Assembly: GCF_004346865.1 (NCBI RefSeq) | Contig: NZ_SMGR01000003.1 | Span: forward strand, 310,001-374,000 | Direction: 5' to 3' | DNA length: 64,000 bases | DNA from: Shimia isoporae | Lineage (GTDB): Bacteria > Pseudomonadota > Alphaproteobacteria > Rhodobacterales > Rhodobacteraceae | In this document: one piece after another, positions 42,099 through 52,347 of the stretch | Position numbering within the stretch: position 1 is the stretch's first letter | Layout: each line of letters starts with the position of its first letter | Position numbers and translations under genes: made by a program | Notes under the pieces: model-generated | The model's input: only the letters and a program-made list of their open reading frames with translations | Databases searched by the model: none | What the model was told of the DNA's origin: nothing

Positions 42099-43685
42099 AT
42101 GCTTAGACGACCCCACCGATCAATCGTGCCTGTACTCCTCTGTATGACATCGCCCGCCTATGCCGAGATCACGGCAATGGACGTATGGGAAAACATGCGA
42201 ACAACCGCGAGCGTGTTTGGCGGCAATCTTGCCGCGCGCCTGGAAGAATCCGACGATGGGTTGAACGCCTCGATCGTCACCTATCGGCTTAGTTTGACAG
42301 CACCGACAAGCAACAACGGACAGCCCCCCGCGCATCTTGCCGACATCGAGATCATGCTCCCTGACATGTCGCTAAAAGAAACAAGTCAGGGCACAGTCCA
42401 ACTCAACTATGACCTGTCGGCCCCATACGTCTTTACCGTGTCCCTTTCTGAAGGCGAGACCTTCGCCGTGTCGACGTCTTTGAGCGCTTCTAACGGAACC
42501 ATGGCGGCAACAGGCACACCCGAAAAAATCACTTATGACTACGCGGCTGAGCGTTTTCAGATAAACGTAGGTCCATTTCAAATCCCTGACGAAGACGATG
42601 TTTTTGAGATGAAGATGTCGTTTGGCTACGAAAACCTTCTCGGGCAATCATTGATCGACACAAGCAACGGCCTCAAGATTTCCTCGTCTTCGAGAAACAG
42701 TTTGAACACCTTTACTTCAGAAGATCGGGAACCTTCCGAGGACGGATCGATCAAGATCACAAGTACCAAGGGGACATCTCGGGGCGTGACAGCCAGCTCG
42801 GAACTGTCCTTGCCCAGTGGAGAAATCAATCTGTTCAACCTAGCGCGCGCGCTACGTAGTGGGTTGCAGATCTCAGCACGCATGGCTGCGGATCACTACG
42901 ATGAGACTGAAAATACCACACTCAGCGGGCCAAACAGTCGGCTAATCGCCCATCGGGAAACAAGCCTTGGCGGCCAGGATTTGAGTTTTACTTTGGATCA
43001 AAAGGGCATCGACCTTTCGCTGGCCGCAAGAGACGTGGATGTCGATGCAACCCTCCCCAGCCTTGCTCTCTTCTTGATTGGAACTTTTGAAATCAGTGCA
43101 AAGCACCTCGATTTTCGGCTGGCTCTACCGTTGCTCAAAAGCGATGAGGTGACTGACAGCTTCCGCCTTCTCCTTGGCTTGGACGAGGTCGAATTGGGCG
43201 AGAATACTTGGTCTGCATTTGACCATTCCGGCACCCTTCCACGCGAACCAGGAAACCTAAAGCTCGACATCTCCTCGACCACCAAAAGCAACATCGAGTG
43301 GCTGGACTTTTGGGAACTCGACTCCGCACTTGACGCCACGCCGGGCGCCTATGTGCAACCGTATGATTTAAAAATCGACACACTCTTGCTTGAGGCTTTA
43401 GGAACCATTGCATCGGCGACGGGCGCCATCACTTTCGATCATTCCGATTATGAAACCATGGAGGGCATGCCTCTGCCGGAAGGAGACATCACGGTTGACA
43501 TTCAAGGGGTTCAGGCACTTCTGGACGCCTTGGTCGAAACAGAACTGCTGCCTACAGATCAAGCCGCGGGGGTGCGTCTGTTATTGGGCGGCTTCTCCAA
43601 ATCCATCGGTGAAGATCACCTGACCTCGACCATTGAAATGACGGCCGAAGGCCATATCCTCGCCAATGGGCAAAGGCTGAAATAA
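42099..43685 (+). CDS. DUF2125-type exported protein
   Basis: 528 residues with a signal peptide (~1-23, VPVLLCMTSPAYA). EITAMDVWENM at the mature start and long beta-rich repeats (DLSLAARDVDVDATLPSL; GDITVDIQGVQALLDALVETELL) fit the DUF2125 proteins that alphaproteobacteria export. No catalytic motif is seen; it may bind lipid or glycan in the periplasm (inference). Low Cys content. The ATG at 42,099 gives the signal peptide at the right place; longer frames do not. A GDSL hydrolase gene follows after 3 bp, probably in one unit. Confidence 0.72.
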   Translation: MLRRPHRSIVPVLLCMTSPAYAEITAMDVWENMRTTASVFGGNLAARLEESDDGLNASIVTYRLSLTAPTSNNGQPPAHLADIEIMLPDMSLKETSQGTVQLNYDLSAPYVFTVSLSEGETFAVSTSLSASNGTMAATGTPEKITYDYAAERFQINVGPFQIPDEDDVFEMKMSFGYENLLGQSLIDTSNGLKISSSSRNSLNTFTSEDREPSEDGSIKITSTKGTSRGVTASSELSLPSGEINLFNLARALRSGLQISARMAADHYDETENTTLSGPNSRLIAHRETSLGGQDLSFTLDQKGIDLSLAARDVDVDATLPSLALFLIGTFEISAKHLDFRLALPLLKSDEVTDSFRLLLGLDEVELGENTWSAFDHSGTLPREPGNLKLDISSTTKSNIEWLDFWELDSALDATPGAYVQPYDLKIDTLLLEALGTIASATGAITFDHSDYETMEGMPLPEGDITVDIQGVQALLDALVETELLPTDQAAGVRLLLGGFSKSIGEDHLTSTIEMTAEGHILANGQRLK

Positions 43686-43688
43686 CGG

Positions 43689-44402
43689 ATGATCGCCTTT
43701 GACCAAATCGCCCGTATTCCTCTTGTGCCGCTTCTCGTGGCGCAGGGACTTGGCATTCGACGCCGGGTCAATCAGCTACCCGAACCTCCCGGGGCACGTG
43801 CAGGCGCTGATGGCGAAGGGCCCAAGCTGCGCCTGCTTATCATCGGCGACAGCTCTGCCGCAGGCGTCGGTGCCACGTCTCAGGCCAAAGCGCTCTCTGG
43901 CCAATTGGTTTCGCAGCTTGCCAAAACACACCGCGTGCACTGGCGGCTGGAGGCCGCCACGAGCGCCACAACACGCGTCATTCTGGACCACATCTCAAGT
44001 CTGATGCCGCAAAAAGTCGACGTGGTGGTGTCTGCGCTCGGGGTCAACGATGTCACCCGCGCAAGTTCCCTAAAAACCTGGGTCTCCCGGCAACAGCAAC
44101 TCGTCGACCTGATCTCAGAAAGCTATGGTGCAAAGCTCATGGTCGCTTCGGGTTTGCCGCCCATGGGAGACTACCCGCAGTTGCCGCAGCCCCTGCGGTG
44201 GGTTCTTGGCGAACAGGCCAAACGCCTCGACAAAGGGCTTGCCGATCTGGCAGCCACGCACCCAATTCTTACACACTTGCCAATCGACGTACCATTTGAA
44301 CCGCACTTTCAGGCTGAGGACGGCTATCACCCATCCGAGGAAGCCTATGCGCTTTGGGCAGAATTGATAGCGACGCACATTCGAGAAAACCTGAAGGGCT
44401 AA
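43689..44402 (+). CDS. SGNH/GDSL hydrolase
   Basis: 237 residues. LLIIGDSSAAGVGA (block I, catalytic Ser), VVVSALGVNDVTR (block III, Asn) and DGYHPSEEAYALWAE (block V, Asp and His) show a complete SGNH esterase. A hydrophobic N-terminus (~5-25) could be a signal or anchor. It probably removes acyl or acetyl groups from lipids or glycans. It starts 3 bp after the DUF2125 gene, and its stop overlaps the convergent rarD stop. Confidence 0.85.
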   Translation: MIAFDQIARIPLVPLLVAQGLGIRRRVNQLPEPPGARAGADGEGPKLRLLIIGDSSAAGVGATSQAKALSGQLVSQLAKTHRVHWRLEAATSATTRVILDHISSLMPQKVDVVVSALGVNDVTRASSLKTWVSRQQQLVDLISESYGAKLMVASGLPPMGDYPQLPQPLRWVLGEQAKRLDKGLADLAATHPILTHLPIDVPFEPHFQAEDGYHPSEEAYALWAELIATHIRENLKG

Positions 44403-45304
44403 CGGCCGCGCCGCAATTCGCGAAGCATCGGCACGGAATACACCACCAAAGCCGTCCAAATCATCGGGAAGGCAATCATCCTTGCCCGCCCGAAGGGTTC
44501 GTTGAACACGATCACCGCCACCAGGAAAATCATGGTCGGCGCGATGTATTGCATGATGCCAATCGTCGACAAACGGAGAAGCTTCGCCCCGTTGGCATAA
44601 AGCAAAAGCGGCACCGCGGTCACTACCCCGCAGACCAGCAACAGCCAAGTGTCCCGCGAGTTGGCCAGAAACTGCCCCTGACCCTGCGCCCCAAGCCACA
44701 CCACATAAATCGTCGCGGGCACACTCAGGATCAGCACCTCAAGCAAAAAGCCCTGATTTGGACCTACCGGCAGCGACTTCTTGAAAAACGCATAGAACCC
44801 CCAAGACACCGTCAAGGTGAGCGCGGCCCAGGGAAGCGTGCCCGCATCATACCAAAGAACACAGACCGCGGCGGCTGCAAGGCCCACCGCAACCCACTGG
44901 AGTCTGGTCAGCTTCTCGCCAAGCAGCAATGCGGCCAAAGCGATGCTGAACAGAGGGTTTATGTAGTACCCCAGCGCTGCATCAAGCGCCCGATCTGTGG
45001 CAATCGACCAAACATAAATGCCCCAATTCACCGACACCAATGCAGCGGTCACACAAGCCATCATCAATGTGCGAGGACTTTTCAGCGCTGCCACCAAGGC
45101 GTCCGTGCGCCGCATAAGCAACAGCACGGCTCCGGCAATCGGCACCGACCAGATCACACGGTGGGCGACCACTTCAACAGGAGAGATATGGGCAACGAGC
45201 TTCATGAACAGCGGAAGAAACCCCCAGAAAACATACGCGCCCAACGCAAAGGCAAAGCCCTGCGGCGTGTCAGTGTTCTCGGCTGTTTCAGGTGAAGCGG
45301 CCAT
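44399..45304 (-). CDS. rarD: EamA-family transporter RarD
   Basis: 301 residues with ten predicted membrane segments. FALGAYVFWGFLPLFMKLVAHISPVEVVAHRVIWSVP is the RarD-type start, and NWGIYVWSIATDRALDAALGYYINPLFSIALAALLLGEKL the matching second part. RarD is a DMT-superfamily permease; its natural substrate is not settled. The stop codon overlaps the stop of the esterase gene by 4 bp. Confidence 0.88.
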   Translation of the reverse strand: MAASPETAENTDTPQGFAFALGAYVFWGFLPLFMKLVAHISPVEVVAHRVIWSVPIAGAVLLLMRRTDALVAALKSPRTLMMACVTAALVSVNWGIYVWSIATDRALDAALGYYINPLFSIALAALLLGEKLTRLQWVAVGLAAAAVCVLWYDAGTLPWAALTLTVSWGFYAFFKKSLPVGPNQGFLLEVLILSVPATIYVVWLGAQGQGQFLANSRDTWLLLVCGVVTAVPLLLYANGAKLLRLSTIGIMQYIAPTMIFLVAVIVFNEPFGRARMIAFPMIWTALVVYSVPMLRELRRGR

Positions 45305-45397
45305 CGATGTCTCCTCCGCTGCGACGCTCTTTGGTAGACGCGCCCCGCTGCAAAGGAAAGCCGCAAAACTGTGAAGCCCATCATTCAGGATGGTGAT

Positions 45398-45422
45398 GGC
45401 AGACCCAACATCAGGGTCTGCC
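45398..45422 (-). terminator. Hairpin after the last one-carbon gene
   Basis: GGCAGACCC and GGGTCTGCC pair perfectly (9 bp, 7-base loop) 10 bp after the stop of the FAD/GcvT gene. There is no T-run, so it may stabilise the 3' end rather than stop transcription by itself. Confidence 0.55.
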
Positions 45423-45431
45423 GAAAATGAC

Positions 45432-47882
45432 CTAGACTTTCACGCGCTCAGACTTGGGATCGTACATCGGCTTGAGCGAAGCCTCGGCGCGGACTTTCGT
45501 CCCCATCACATCGATCTCATAAGTCGAAGCCAGCACCTCTGCTGCCTTTTCGCCCTCGCACGGAACATAACCAAGCCCCATTGCGCCACCAAGTGTGTGG
45601 CCGTAGTTGCCTGAACTCAGATAGCCCACATATTCACCGTCCCGAATGATTGGCTCGTTGTGGAACAACAACGGTTCTGAATCCGTCAGCCTGAATTGAA
45701 CAAGACGGTTTTTGGGCCCGCTTTCTTTGCGGGCAATCACCGCCTCACGGCCGATGAAATCGGGCTTGTCTGTCTTCACTGCGAAACCAAGGCCCGCGTC
45801 CACAACATGATCCTCGCATGTGATGTCGTGACCAAAGTGCCGGAAACCTTTCTCGATACGACAGCTGTCCATCATGTGCATGCCACACAATTTTAGCCCC
45901 ATATCTTCTCCGGCATTCCAGAGCGTTTCAAAGGCATGTCCGGCCATATCCGAAGACACATAAATCTCCCATCCGAGTTCGCCGACATATGTTACCCGAT
46001 GAGCGCGCGCGAGGCCCATGCCAAGTTCTATCTCCTGTGCTGTGCCAAACGGGTTGGTCGCATTCGAGAAATCGGCTGGCGACACGCGCTCCAACAGCTT
46101 TCGGGCGTTCGGCCCCATGATCGCCAGAACGCCCTCGCCCGCAGTCACATCGGTAATGACGACGTTGAAGGTGCCCTTGTGCCGCTCCATCCAAGTCTGG
46201 TCCGCCAATCTCGTCGCGGCTGGCGTTACCACAAGGTATGACGTTTCGGTCAACCTAGTAACGGTGACGTCCGCCTCTATACCCCCGTTTCGGTTTAGGA
46301 ATTGGGTGTAGACAATTTTGCCATTCGCCACCGAATAGTCACCGCCGCCAACATAATTCATGAAGGCTTCAGCATCCGGACCCTCGACACGGATTTTCCC
46401 GAACGACGACATATCATACATGCCTACGTTCTCACGGATTGCACGATGTTCCGCTGCCGAGTTCTCAAACCAGTTCTGACGCTTCCACGTGTATTGGTAC
46501 TCGCGTTCTTGTCCCTCATCAGCGAACCAGTTGGCACGTTCCCAGCCAGCCAACTCACCCATGACCGCTCCTTTTTCCAATAATTGATGGTGGAAAGGCG
46601 TACGGCGCACCCCACGGGCAGTGGCTTTCTGACGATAGGGGTAATGGTCCGCATAGAGCAGCCCCAACGTCTCTTTGGAGCGTTCAAACAGATAGGTTTT
46701 GTTGCCTTGGAAAGGCTGCATTCGACTGATGTCCACATCCCCAAGATCAAACGGCTTTTCGTTGTCGTTCATCCATTGAGCCAAGGCCATCCCAGCGCCG
46801 CCCGCTGACTGAATGCCGATCGAATTAAAGCCCGCAGCAACCCAGACATTGTCCATTTCCGGTGCCAACCCAAGGTGATAGGCGTCATCGGGCGTAAAAC
46901 TCTCCGGCCCATTGAAGAATGTGTGGATACCCGCCTCGGCCAGCATCGGCATCCGGTTGCAAGCCGCTTCCAGAATTGGTTCAAAATGGTCGAAGTCCTC
47001 CGGAAGCTGGTCGAATTCGAACGTGTCCGGAATTCCGCCCATACCCCACGGCTTGGCATTCGGCTCAAACGCGCCCAACAGGATTTTGCCGGCGTCCTCT
47101 TTGTAGTAGGCGCATTCATCCGGCACCCGCAGCACGGGCATCTGCGTCAGTCCGGCAATACCTTCGGTCACGATGTAAAAGTGCTCGCAGGCATGCAGTG
47201 GAACATTTACTCCTGCCATACGACCAACCTCATGCCCCCACATGCCTGCGCAGTTCACGATCATGTCGCAGGCAATATGCCCCTGTTCCGCGCCATCGTC
47301 GCTGACCCAATCGACACCAGTCACCTTGCGGCCATTTTTGGCGATGCTCGTCACCTTGACCCGCTCTTTTACGGTGGCCCCCATCTGTCGGGCGCCCTTG
47401 GCCAACGCCAGGGCAATGTTGGCCGGATCGCCCTGACCGTCCAGCGGCAAAAAGACACCCGCCGTCACATCGTCAATGTTCAGGTGTTCGTATTTGGCTT
47501 TCACTTCAGACGGAGAAATCTCCTCAACTTCGACGCCAAAGGCGCGTGCCATGGCCGCTTGGCGAAAAATCTCTTCCTTGCGCTCTTCCGTGAGAGCAAC
47601 AGTGATGGATCCGCAACGTTTGAACCCGGTTGCGACACCAGTCTCGGCCTCGAGGTTGCCATAGAGTTCCTGACTGTATTTCGCCAGTTTGGTCATATTC
47701 GCAGTGGCGCGCAGCTGGGCAATCAATCCGGCCGCATGCCATGTCGTACCACTGGTCAGCTGTTTGCGTTCCAAAAGAACCACGTCTTTCCAACCCAGCT
47801 TGGCCAGATGATAGGCCACGGAACAGCCGACAACACCGCCGCCGATTATGACCACGCGGGCCTTGTTTGGAAGATCAACCAT
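45432..47882 (-). CDS. FAD-dependent, GcvT-type demethylating dehydrogenase (dimethylglycine/sarcosine-like)
   Basis: 816 residues. FAD domain: ARVVIIGGGVVGCSVAYHLAK, with TTWHAAGL near 44-51, whose His can bind FAD covalently in this family. From ~430 a GcvT (aminomethyltransferase) domain follows (YDMSSFGKIRVEGPDAEAFMNYV, GELGWEIYV), which would pass the C1 unit to tetrahydrofolate. It oxidises an N-methyl amine such as dimethylglycine or sarcosine and demethylates it. It is the last of a six-gene unit, 95 bp after the homocysteine methyltransferase, and equals its paralog at 48,877 in length. Confidence 0.88.
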   Translation of the reverse strand: MVDLPNKARVVIIGGGVVGCSVAYHLAKLGWKDVVLLERKQLTSGTTWHAAGLIAQLRATANMTKLAKYSQELYGNLEAETGVATGFKRCGSITVALTEERKEEIFRQAAMARAFGVEVEEISPSEVKAKYEHLNIDDVTAGVFLPLDGQGDPANIALALAKGARQMGATVKERVKVTSIAKNGRKVTGVDWVSDDGAEQGHIACDMIVNCAGMWGHEVGRMAGVNVPLHACEHFYIVTEGIAGLTQMPVLRVPDECAYYKEDAGKILLGAFEPNAKPWGMGGIPDTFEFDQLPEDFDHFEPILEAACNRMPMLAEAGIHTFFNGPESFTPDDAYHLGLAPEMDNVWVAAGFNSIGIQSAGGAGMALAQWMNDNEKPFDLGDVDISRMQPFQGNKTYLFERSKETLGLLYADHYPYRQKATARGVRRTPFHHQLLEKGAVMGELAGWERANWFADEGQEREYQYTWKRQNWFENSAAEHRAIRENVGMYDMSSFGKIRVEGPDAEAFMNYVGGGDYSVANGKIVYTQFLNRNGGIEADVTVTRLTETSYLVVTPAATRLADQTWMERHKGTFNVVITDVTAGEGVLAIMGPNARKLLERVSPADFSNATNPFGTAQEIELGMGLARAHRVTYVGELGWEIYVSSDMAGHAFETLWNAGEDMGLKLCGMHMMDSCRIEKGFRHFGHDITCEDHVVDAGLGFAVKTDKPDFIGREAVIARKESGPKNRLVQFRLTDSEPLLFHNEPIIRDGEYVGYLSSGNYGHTLGGAMGLGYVPCEGEKAAEVLASTYEIDVMGTKVRAEASLKPMYDPKSERVKV

Positions 47883-47977
47883 GAGCTACGTCCTTTTTGG
47901 TGTTCCGGATGGCTTGCACCGTCCGACCGGCAGGGGAAATTGCCCCCGGACCCCCGGGATTTATTCGCAAGAAGAAG

Positions 47978-48880
47978 TCAGGCGCCGACCACGTCGTAAC
48001 CGGCGTCGATTAGTTGTTTTGAAAGCTCTGCAATGTGGGATGGCCCGACTTCGCAACAGCCACCGATCAGACCCAGTCCTTGCTGCGCCCAGCGCATAGC
48101 AAACTCGGCATAGGCCACCGGCGTCAGATCCTTGCGAGCCTTGAGTCCGTCAACCGTGCCGCCAATTTCCAGCGCGTCAATTCCGGTGAAACCGTTGGCA
48201 TAAGCGCCCGTCGGCAAACCTGAGCGCTGAACTTCGGCAAGGTTTGCGTCTACCACTTCAGGCTTGCAGCAGTTGATGCCGATCCCGGCAACCCCGGACC
48301 CGTCCAAAGCGGCAACGGCGTCGGACAGCGGCTCGCCGGAGCGCAAAGTACCGCTCTCGTCATCGTTGAGTGTCAGAAAAACCCACGTGGGCAATCCGGT
48401 TTCCACCGCCGCCTGTGCCGCTGATGTGACTTCGGCAATGCTGGACAGGGTTTCGGCAAGGATTAAATCGCTGGCTTCAACCTGTCCTTCCACAATTTCA
48501 CGATACAATGGCAACAGGTCATTGTGCGACATCGCCATGTCGGGTCGGTACGACCCATGCAATGGCGAAAGACATCCGGCCACTTTGACACCTTCAACAC
48601 CAACTTCTTCGCGCGCGGCATCTACCAGTTCGATCGCCCGCCTTTGCAGCGGGACAAACATGTCCGGCTCACCCTCCCGCTCAAGCCGTTCCGGCGTGAC
48701 CGTATACGTGTTGAGTGTGAGCAGTCGCGCACCAGATCGGATGTAATCCGCATGCACACCTCTCACAATTTCCGGCTCTTCCATCATCACTTTGCACGAC
48801 CACAATGGATGCGGCGGCATGGAAGAACGGGCCAGAAGTTCCTGCCCCGTACCGCCATCTTTGAGGATCACGCTGGTCAC
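47978..48880 (-). CDS. Homocysteine S-methyltransferase family protein (BHMT-like)
   Basis: 300 residues, a TIM barrel. Zinc ligands are in GINCCKPEVV and IGGCCEVGPSHI near the C-terminus; VILKDGGTGQELL is the usual start. It would move a methyl group from betaine or a related donor to homocysteine, giving methionine. The GTG at 48,880 overlaps the upstream stop as GTGA. Lying between two demethylating dehydrogenases, it suggests use of a betaine-type compound: the first methyl to homocysteine, the next ones to folate. Confidence 0.87.
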   Translation of the reverse strand: MTSVILKDGGTGQELLARSSMPPHPLWSCKVMMEEPEIVRGVHADYIRSGARLLTLNTYTVTPERLEREGEPDMFVPLQRRAIELVDAAREEVGVEGVKVAGCLSPLHGSYRPDMAMSHNDLLPLYREIVEGQVEASDLILAETLSSIAEVTSAAQAAVETGLPTWVFLTLNDDESGTLRSGEPLSDAVAALDGSGVAGIGINCCKPEVVDANLAEVQRSGLPTGAYANGFTGIDALEIGGTVDGLKARKDLTPVAYAEFAMRWAQQGLGLIGGCCEVGPSHIAELSKQLIDAGYDVVGA

Positions 48881-51327
48881 GCGCGAAGCCTTTCGTTTTC
48901 CGGGTCCCACATTGGTTGGTCTTCCTGAACAACTGCGCGACATTTCTGTCCGTAGATTTCCACCTCAAGCTCGGTGCCCGGCGTCGCCAGATCCGCTTTC
49001 ACCATTCCCAGTGCGATCGACGCGTTCACGCGGTATCCCCAGCCACCGGAGGTGGTTTCCCCGACGATCTGATCGCCGCTCCAAATGCAGGACATGTACG
49101 GCGCGTCCGCGTCTCCGGCTTCGACCTTCAGAGTTACGAAGGACTTCTTCACACCCTGCTGTTTTTCGTTCAGGATTGCGGCCTTGCCCGGGAAGTCTTG
49201 CGGCTTGTCCAGCTTTACAAAGCGCCTGAGGCCTCCTTCCAGCAGCGAGTAATCTGTCGAAAGATCCCCTTTCCAAGCGCGATACCCTTTTTCCAAGCGC
49301 AGCGAGTTCAACGCATACATTCCAAACGGAGTCGCCCCTGCATCACGGATTGCGTCGTAAATTGCCGGCATGTGCGCATTCTCCGCATGCACCTCCCAGC
49401 CGAGTTCACCTGCAAACGACACTCGGATCAGGTAGGCAGGCTGTCCCGCGACAGTTGCGCTTTGGTGTGTAAGCCAGCCGCTTTCTAGATCGGCATCGGT
49501 CAACGTGGAGAGGATTTCGCGCGATTTCGGTCCGGTCACAATCAGTGTATCACGCGTTGTGGTAACATCTTCAACGCTCACGCTCGCAGGCATCGCCCTT
49601 TTGAGAATGTCTCGGTCGTGCCACTGAGCCGTCGCCGCAGTGATCATCAGGAAGGCGTCTTCGCCCATCCTGATACACGACATCTCGGTCAGGATGCGCC
49701 CGCGGTCATCAGAGATATAAACCAGGTTCATGCGACCCACCTTGGGCAAGCCTCCAGTCACGAGGCCACGCAGAGTTTCCGCCGCGCCCTCACCTTTGAC
49801 CATGAAGCGCGAGAACCCCGGCAGATCAAGCACACCGCAGTGATCTCGCACCGCTTCGCACTCTTCTTTCACGCGTTGTTCCCAAGGGCCGGAACGCCCC
49901 CATGTATGGGTGGCAGCGAGCGAAGTGTCATCGCCTTCCTTGGCGAACCAGTTCGCCCGCTCCCAACCATTATAGGCCCCCATAACACCGCCAGATGCGA
50001 CAACCCGGTCATGGACGGGGGAGAGCTTCTTGTCCCGGGCGGCGGGCCATTCGTGATGCGGGAAATGCATGGCGTACTCGTTTCCGTAGACCTCCATGCC
50101 CTTCTTCACGCAGTAATCGTGATCGGTGTAATCAGTGTAGCGGCGGGGATCGACGGCCCACATGTCCCATTCGGTATGGCCGTCGACAATCCACTCCGCG
50201 AGCACTTTGCCCGCGCCACCACCTTGGGCGATACCGAAGGTGAAGACGCAGTTTTCAAAGGCATTTTCCACGCCGGGCATCGGACCGATCAGCGGCAAAC
50301 CATCGGGCGCATAGGGAATGGGCCCGTTGATCACACGGCTGATGCCTGAGGTTGCCATCAACGGAACACGCTCCATCGCATCCGTGACGATGTCCTCTAT
50401 CCGGTCAAGGTCGTCAGACCAAAGCTGGAAGGAGAAATCATCCGGCATCGGATCATCATCCGTGTCCCAGTGTGCCTTACAGTTCGGCTCATACGGGCCA
50501 AGGTTGTAGCCATGCTTTTCCTGCCGAAGGTAGTAAGAGATATCCACGTCGCGCAGCAGTGGAAGCTTCACCCCGCCATTGGCTTTGGACCAATCCTCGA
50601 CCTCAGGAATTTCTTCTGTCAGCAGATACTGGTGGCTCATAACCATCATCGGCACTGACCGGCCGCCGTACGGTTTGAACCATTCGCCAACACGCTGGGC
50701 ATAATAGCCCGCTGCATTGACCACAAACTCACATTCAATGTCGCCTTTATCGGTGTGTACGATCCAGCTTTTGTCCTCCTTCTGAGTGACACCGGTTGCC
50801 GGGCAGAAGCGAAGGATCTTCTGCCCCATATCGCGAGCGCCTTTTGCCAGAGCTTGCGTCAGCTGGGCCGGATCGATGTCCCCATCTGTCGGGTCGTACA
50901 GCACCGCTTCCAGATCATGTGTCTCAAGGAACGGATAGCGCTCTTTGGCTTCTTCAGGCGTCCACATTTCCATCGGGATACCTTGATAGAGCGCCATAGA
51001 CATGGCGCGCTCGAACTCTTGCCGGCGCTCCTTTGTGTGGGCCAGTCGGATTGACCCGGACTGGTGGTAGTTCATCGGATAATCGACTTCTTCTCCAAGC
51101 CGTGCATACAGCTCGGTCGAATAGCGCTGCATGTTCATGATCGCCCAACTATTCGAAAACGTTGGCACGTTGCCAGCGGCATGCCAGGTTGACCCCGCCG
51201 TCAGCTCGTTCTTCTCCAGCAGCACACAATCGGTCCAGCCTTTCTTGGCCAGGTGATACAGGCTGCTTGTGCCCACGACACCGCCGCCGATGATGACCAC
51301 GCGGGCCTTCGTTGGAAAATCAGACAT
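48877..51327 (-). CDS. FAD-dependent, GcvT-type demethylating dehydrogenase
   Basis: 816 residues. ARVVIIGGGVVGTSSLYHLAK, then STWHAAGNVPTF near 45-56 with the likely covalent-FAD His. The C-terminal half (from ~460) is a GcvT domain (GVLDLPGFSRFMVKGEGAAETL; GELGWEVHAENAHMPA). It is a paralog of the protein at 45,432, diverged, with the same length. The ATG at 51,327 has GGGAG 7 bp upstream. It probably takes a different N-methyl substrate from the same route. Confidence 0.88.
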   Translation of the reverse strand: MSDFPTKARVVIIGGGVVGTSSLYHLAKKGWTDCVLLEKNELTAGSTWHAAGNVPTFSNSWAIMNMQRYSTELYARLGEEVDYPMNYHQSGSIRLAHTKERRQEFERAMSMALYQGIPMEMWTPEEAKERYPFLETHDLEAVLYDPTDGDIDPAQLTQALAKGARDMGQKILRFCPATGVTQKEDKSWIVHTDKGDIECEFVVNAAGYYAQRVGEWFKPYGGRSVPMMVMSHQYLLTEEIPEVEDWSKANGGVKLPLLRDVDISYYLRQEKHGYNLGPYEPNCKAHWDTDDDPMPDDFSFQLWSDDLDRIEDIVTDAMERVPLMATSGISRVINGPIPYAPDGLPLIGPMPGVENAFENCVFTFGIAQGGGAGKVLAEWIVDGHTEWDMWAVDPRRYTDYTDHDYCVKKGMEVYGNEYAMHFPHHEWPAARDKKLSPVHDRVVASGGVMGAYNGWERANWFAKEGDDTSLAATHTWGRSGPWEQRVKEECEAVRDHCGVLDLPGFSRFMVKGEGAAETLRGLVTGGLPKVGRMNLVYISDDRGRILTEMSCIRMGEDAFLMITAATAQWHDRDILKRAMPASVSVEDVTTTRDTLIVTGPKSREILSTLTDADLESGWLTHQSATVAGQPAYLIRVSFAGELGWEVHAENAHMPAIYDAIRDAGATPFGMYALNSLRLEKGYRAWKGDLSTDYSLLEGGLRRFVKLDKPQDFPGKAAILNEKQQGVKKSFVTLKVEAGDADAPYMSCIWSGDQIVGETTSGGWGYRVNASIALGMVKADLATPGTELEVEIYGQKCRAVVQEDQPMWDPENERLRA

Positions 51328-51338
51328 GACCATCTCCC

Positions 51339-51962
51339 TCAGTCAAATACGAGTTTTGCCGCCAGACCGCCAAATATGACGGCGGCGATTTTGTTCAGTA
51401 CGCCAGTGGCTTGTTTTAGCTTCGCGCCCACGACTCCGGCCGACAGGCCGATGATCGACACCACCACAAATCCTCCTGACGCAAACATCACGCCGAGGAT
51501 CACGATCTGCTGCCAGATCGGCCCGGCTTCGGGCGTGGTGAACTGTGGCAGAAACGCCAAAATAAAAAGGATTATTTTGGGGTTCAGCATATTGGTGAGG
51601 AACCCCCGTCGCACCGCGCGAAAAACGCTGGAGCGCCCCTCAGTTTCTTCCGCATCCGGTTTCGCTGTCCAGGCCTGATAGGCCAGAACCACAAGATAGG
51701 CCGCTCCTGCGTAGCGTATCACCAACAGAGCCGTCGGGGAGGCCGCGATCAATACGGCCAATCCCGCCGCAGCAAGTGTGATGTGAACCACCAAGCCCAG
51801 TGTGACGCCCACGGTCGCGGCAAAGCCCGCTTTCGGCCCGCCTGAAATACCACTTGCAATGGTGAACATCATATCTGCGCCTGGCGTCAGGTACATGACC
51901 AGAGACGCGGCCATAAAAGCCCAGAGTGTCACGCTATCCATCTGTGCAAAAGTTTCGAGCAT
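51339..51962 (-). CDS. LysE-family exporter
   Basis: 207 residues with six membrane segments. FMAASLVMYLTPGADMMFTIASGISGGPKAGFAATVG is the LysE/RhtB signature (the PGA-MF pattern). These exporters release amino acids or related metabolites. Placed 11 bp before the dehydrogenase gene in the one-carbon unit, it may release glycine, sarcosine or methionine when they build up. Confidence 0.87.
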   Translation of the reverse strand: MLETFAQMDSVTLWAFMAASLVMYLTPGADMMFTIASGISGGPKAGFAATVGVTLGLVVHITLAAAGLAVLIAASPTALLVIRYAGAAYLVVLAYQAWTAKPDAEETEGRSSVFRAVRRGFLTNMLNPKIILFILAFLPQFTTPEAGPIWQQIVILGVMFASGGFVVVSIIGLSAGVVGAKLKQATGVLNKIAAVIFGGLAAKLVFD

Positions 51963-51964
51963 GT

Positions 51965-52336
51965 TCAGTCCCTTTGCTCCACGCCGTCTGCGATGTCGTA
52001 GAAATCGCCTTTGTCACGAACAAAGATGTGCTTCTCGATTTTAACACCGGTCGGCCCGTCAACCGCACCCAATGCGAAGCTGATCGTGTCCTCGTCATGG
52101 GCCTTCCAGAAAAGAAAGGCTCCGCAACGCCCACACAGCCCCCTCTTGGCTATTTCGCTGGCCTCGAACCAAGTCACATTGCCGGAGATTTCCAGATCAT
52201 GCTCTTTGACATGGGCCGATGCCCAGACTCCTCCAGACATCTTGCGGCACTGGCCACAATGGCACATCGAAGCGCCTTTTGGTGTCGCGGCGGTCCTGAA
52301 AGTAATGTCACCGCAAAGGCATGTTCCGCTCAACAT
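51965..52336 (-). CDS. GFA-family (CENP-V fold) zinc protein
   Basis: 123 residues. Cys pairs in GTCLCG, CHCGQCR and GLCGRCGAF are the zinc sites of the glutathione-dependent formaldehyde-activating (GFA) fold. Some members are said to bind formaldehyde-glutathione; most have unknown roles. Demethylation releases formaldehyde-level carbon, so the place between the regulator and the dehydrogenases is telling. GGGAG lies 6 bp before the ATG. Confidence 0.85.
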   Translation of the reverse strand: MLSGTCLCGDITFRTAATPKGASMCHCGQCRKMSGGVWASAHVKEHDLEISGNVTWFEASEIAKRGLCGRCGAFLFWKAHDEDTISFALGAVDGPTGVKIEKHIFVRDKGDFYDIADGVEQRD

Positions 52337-52347
52337 AACGCGCTCCC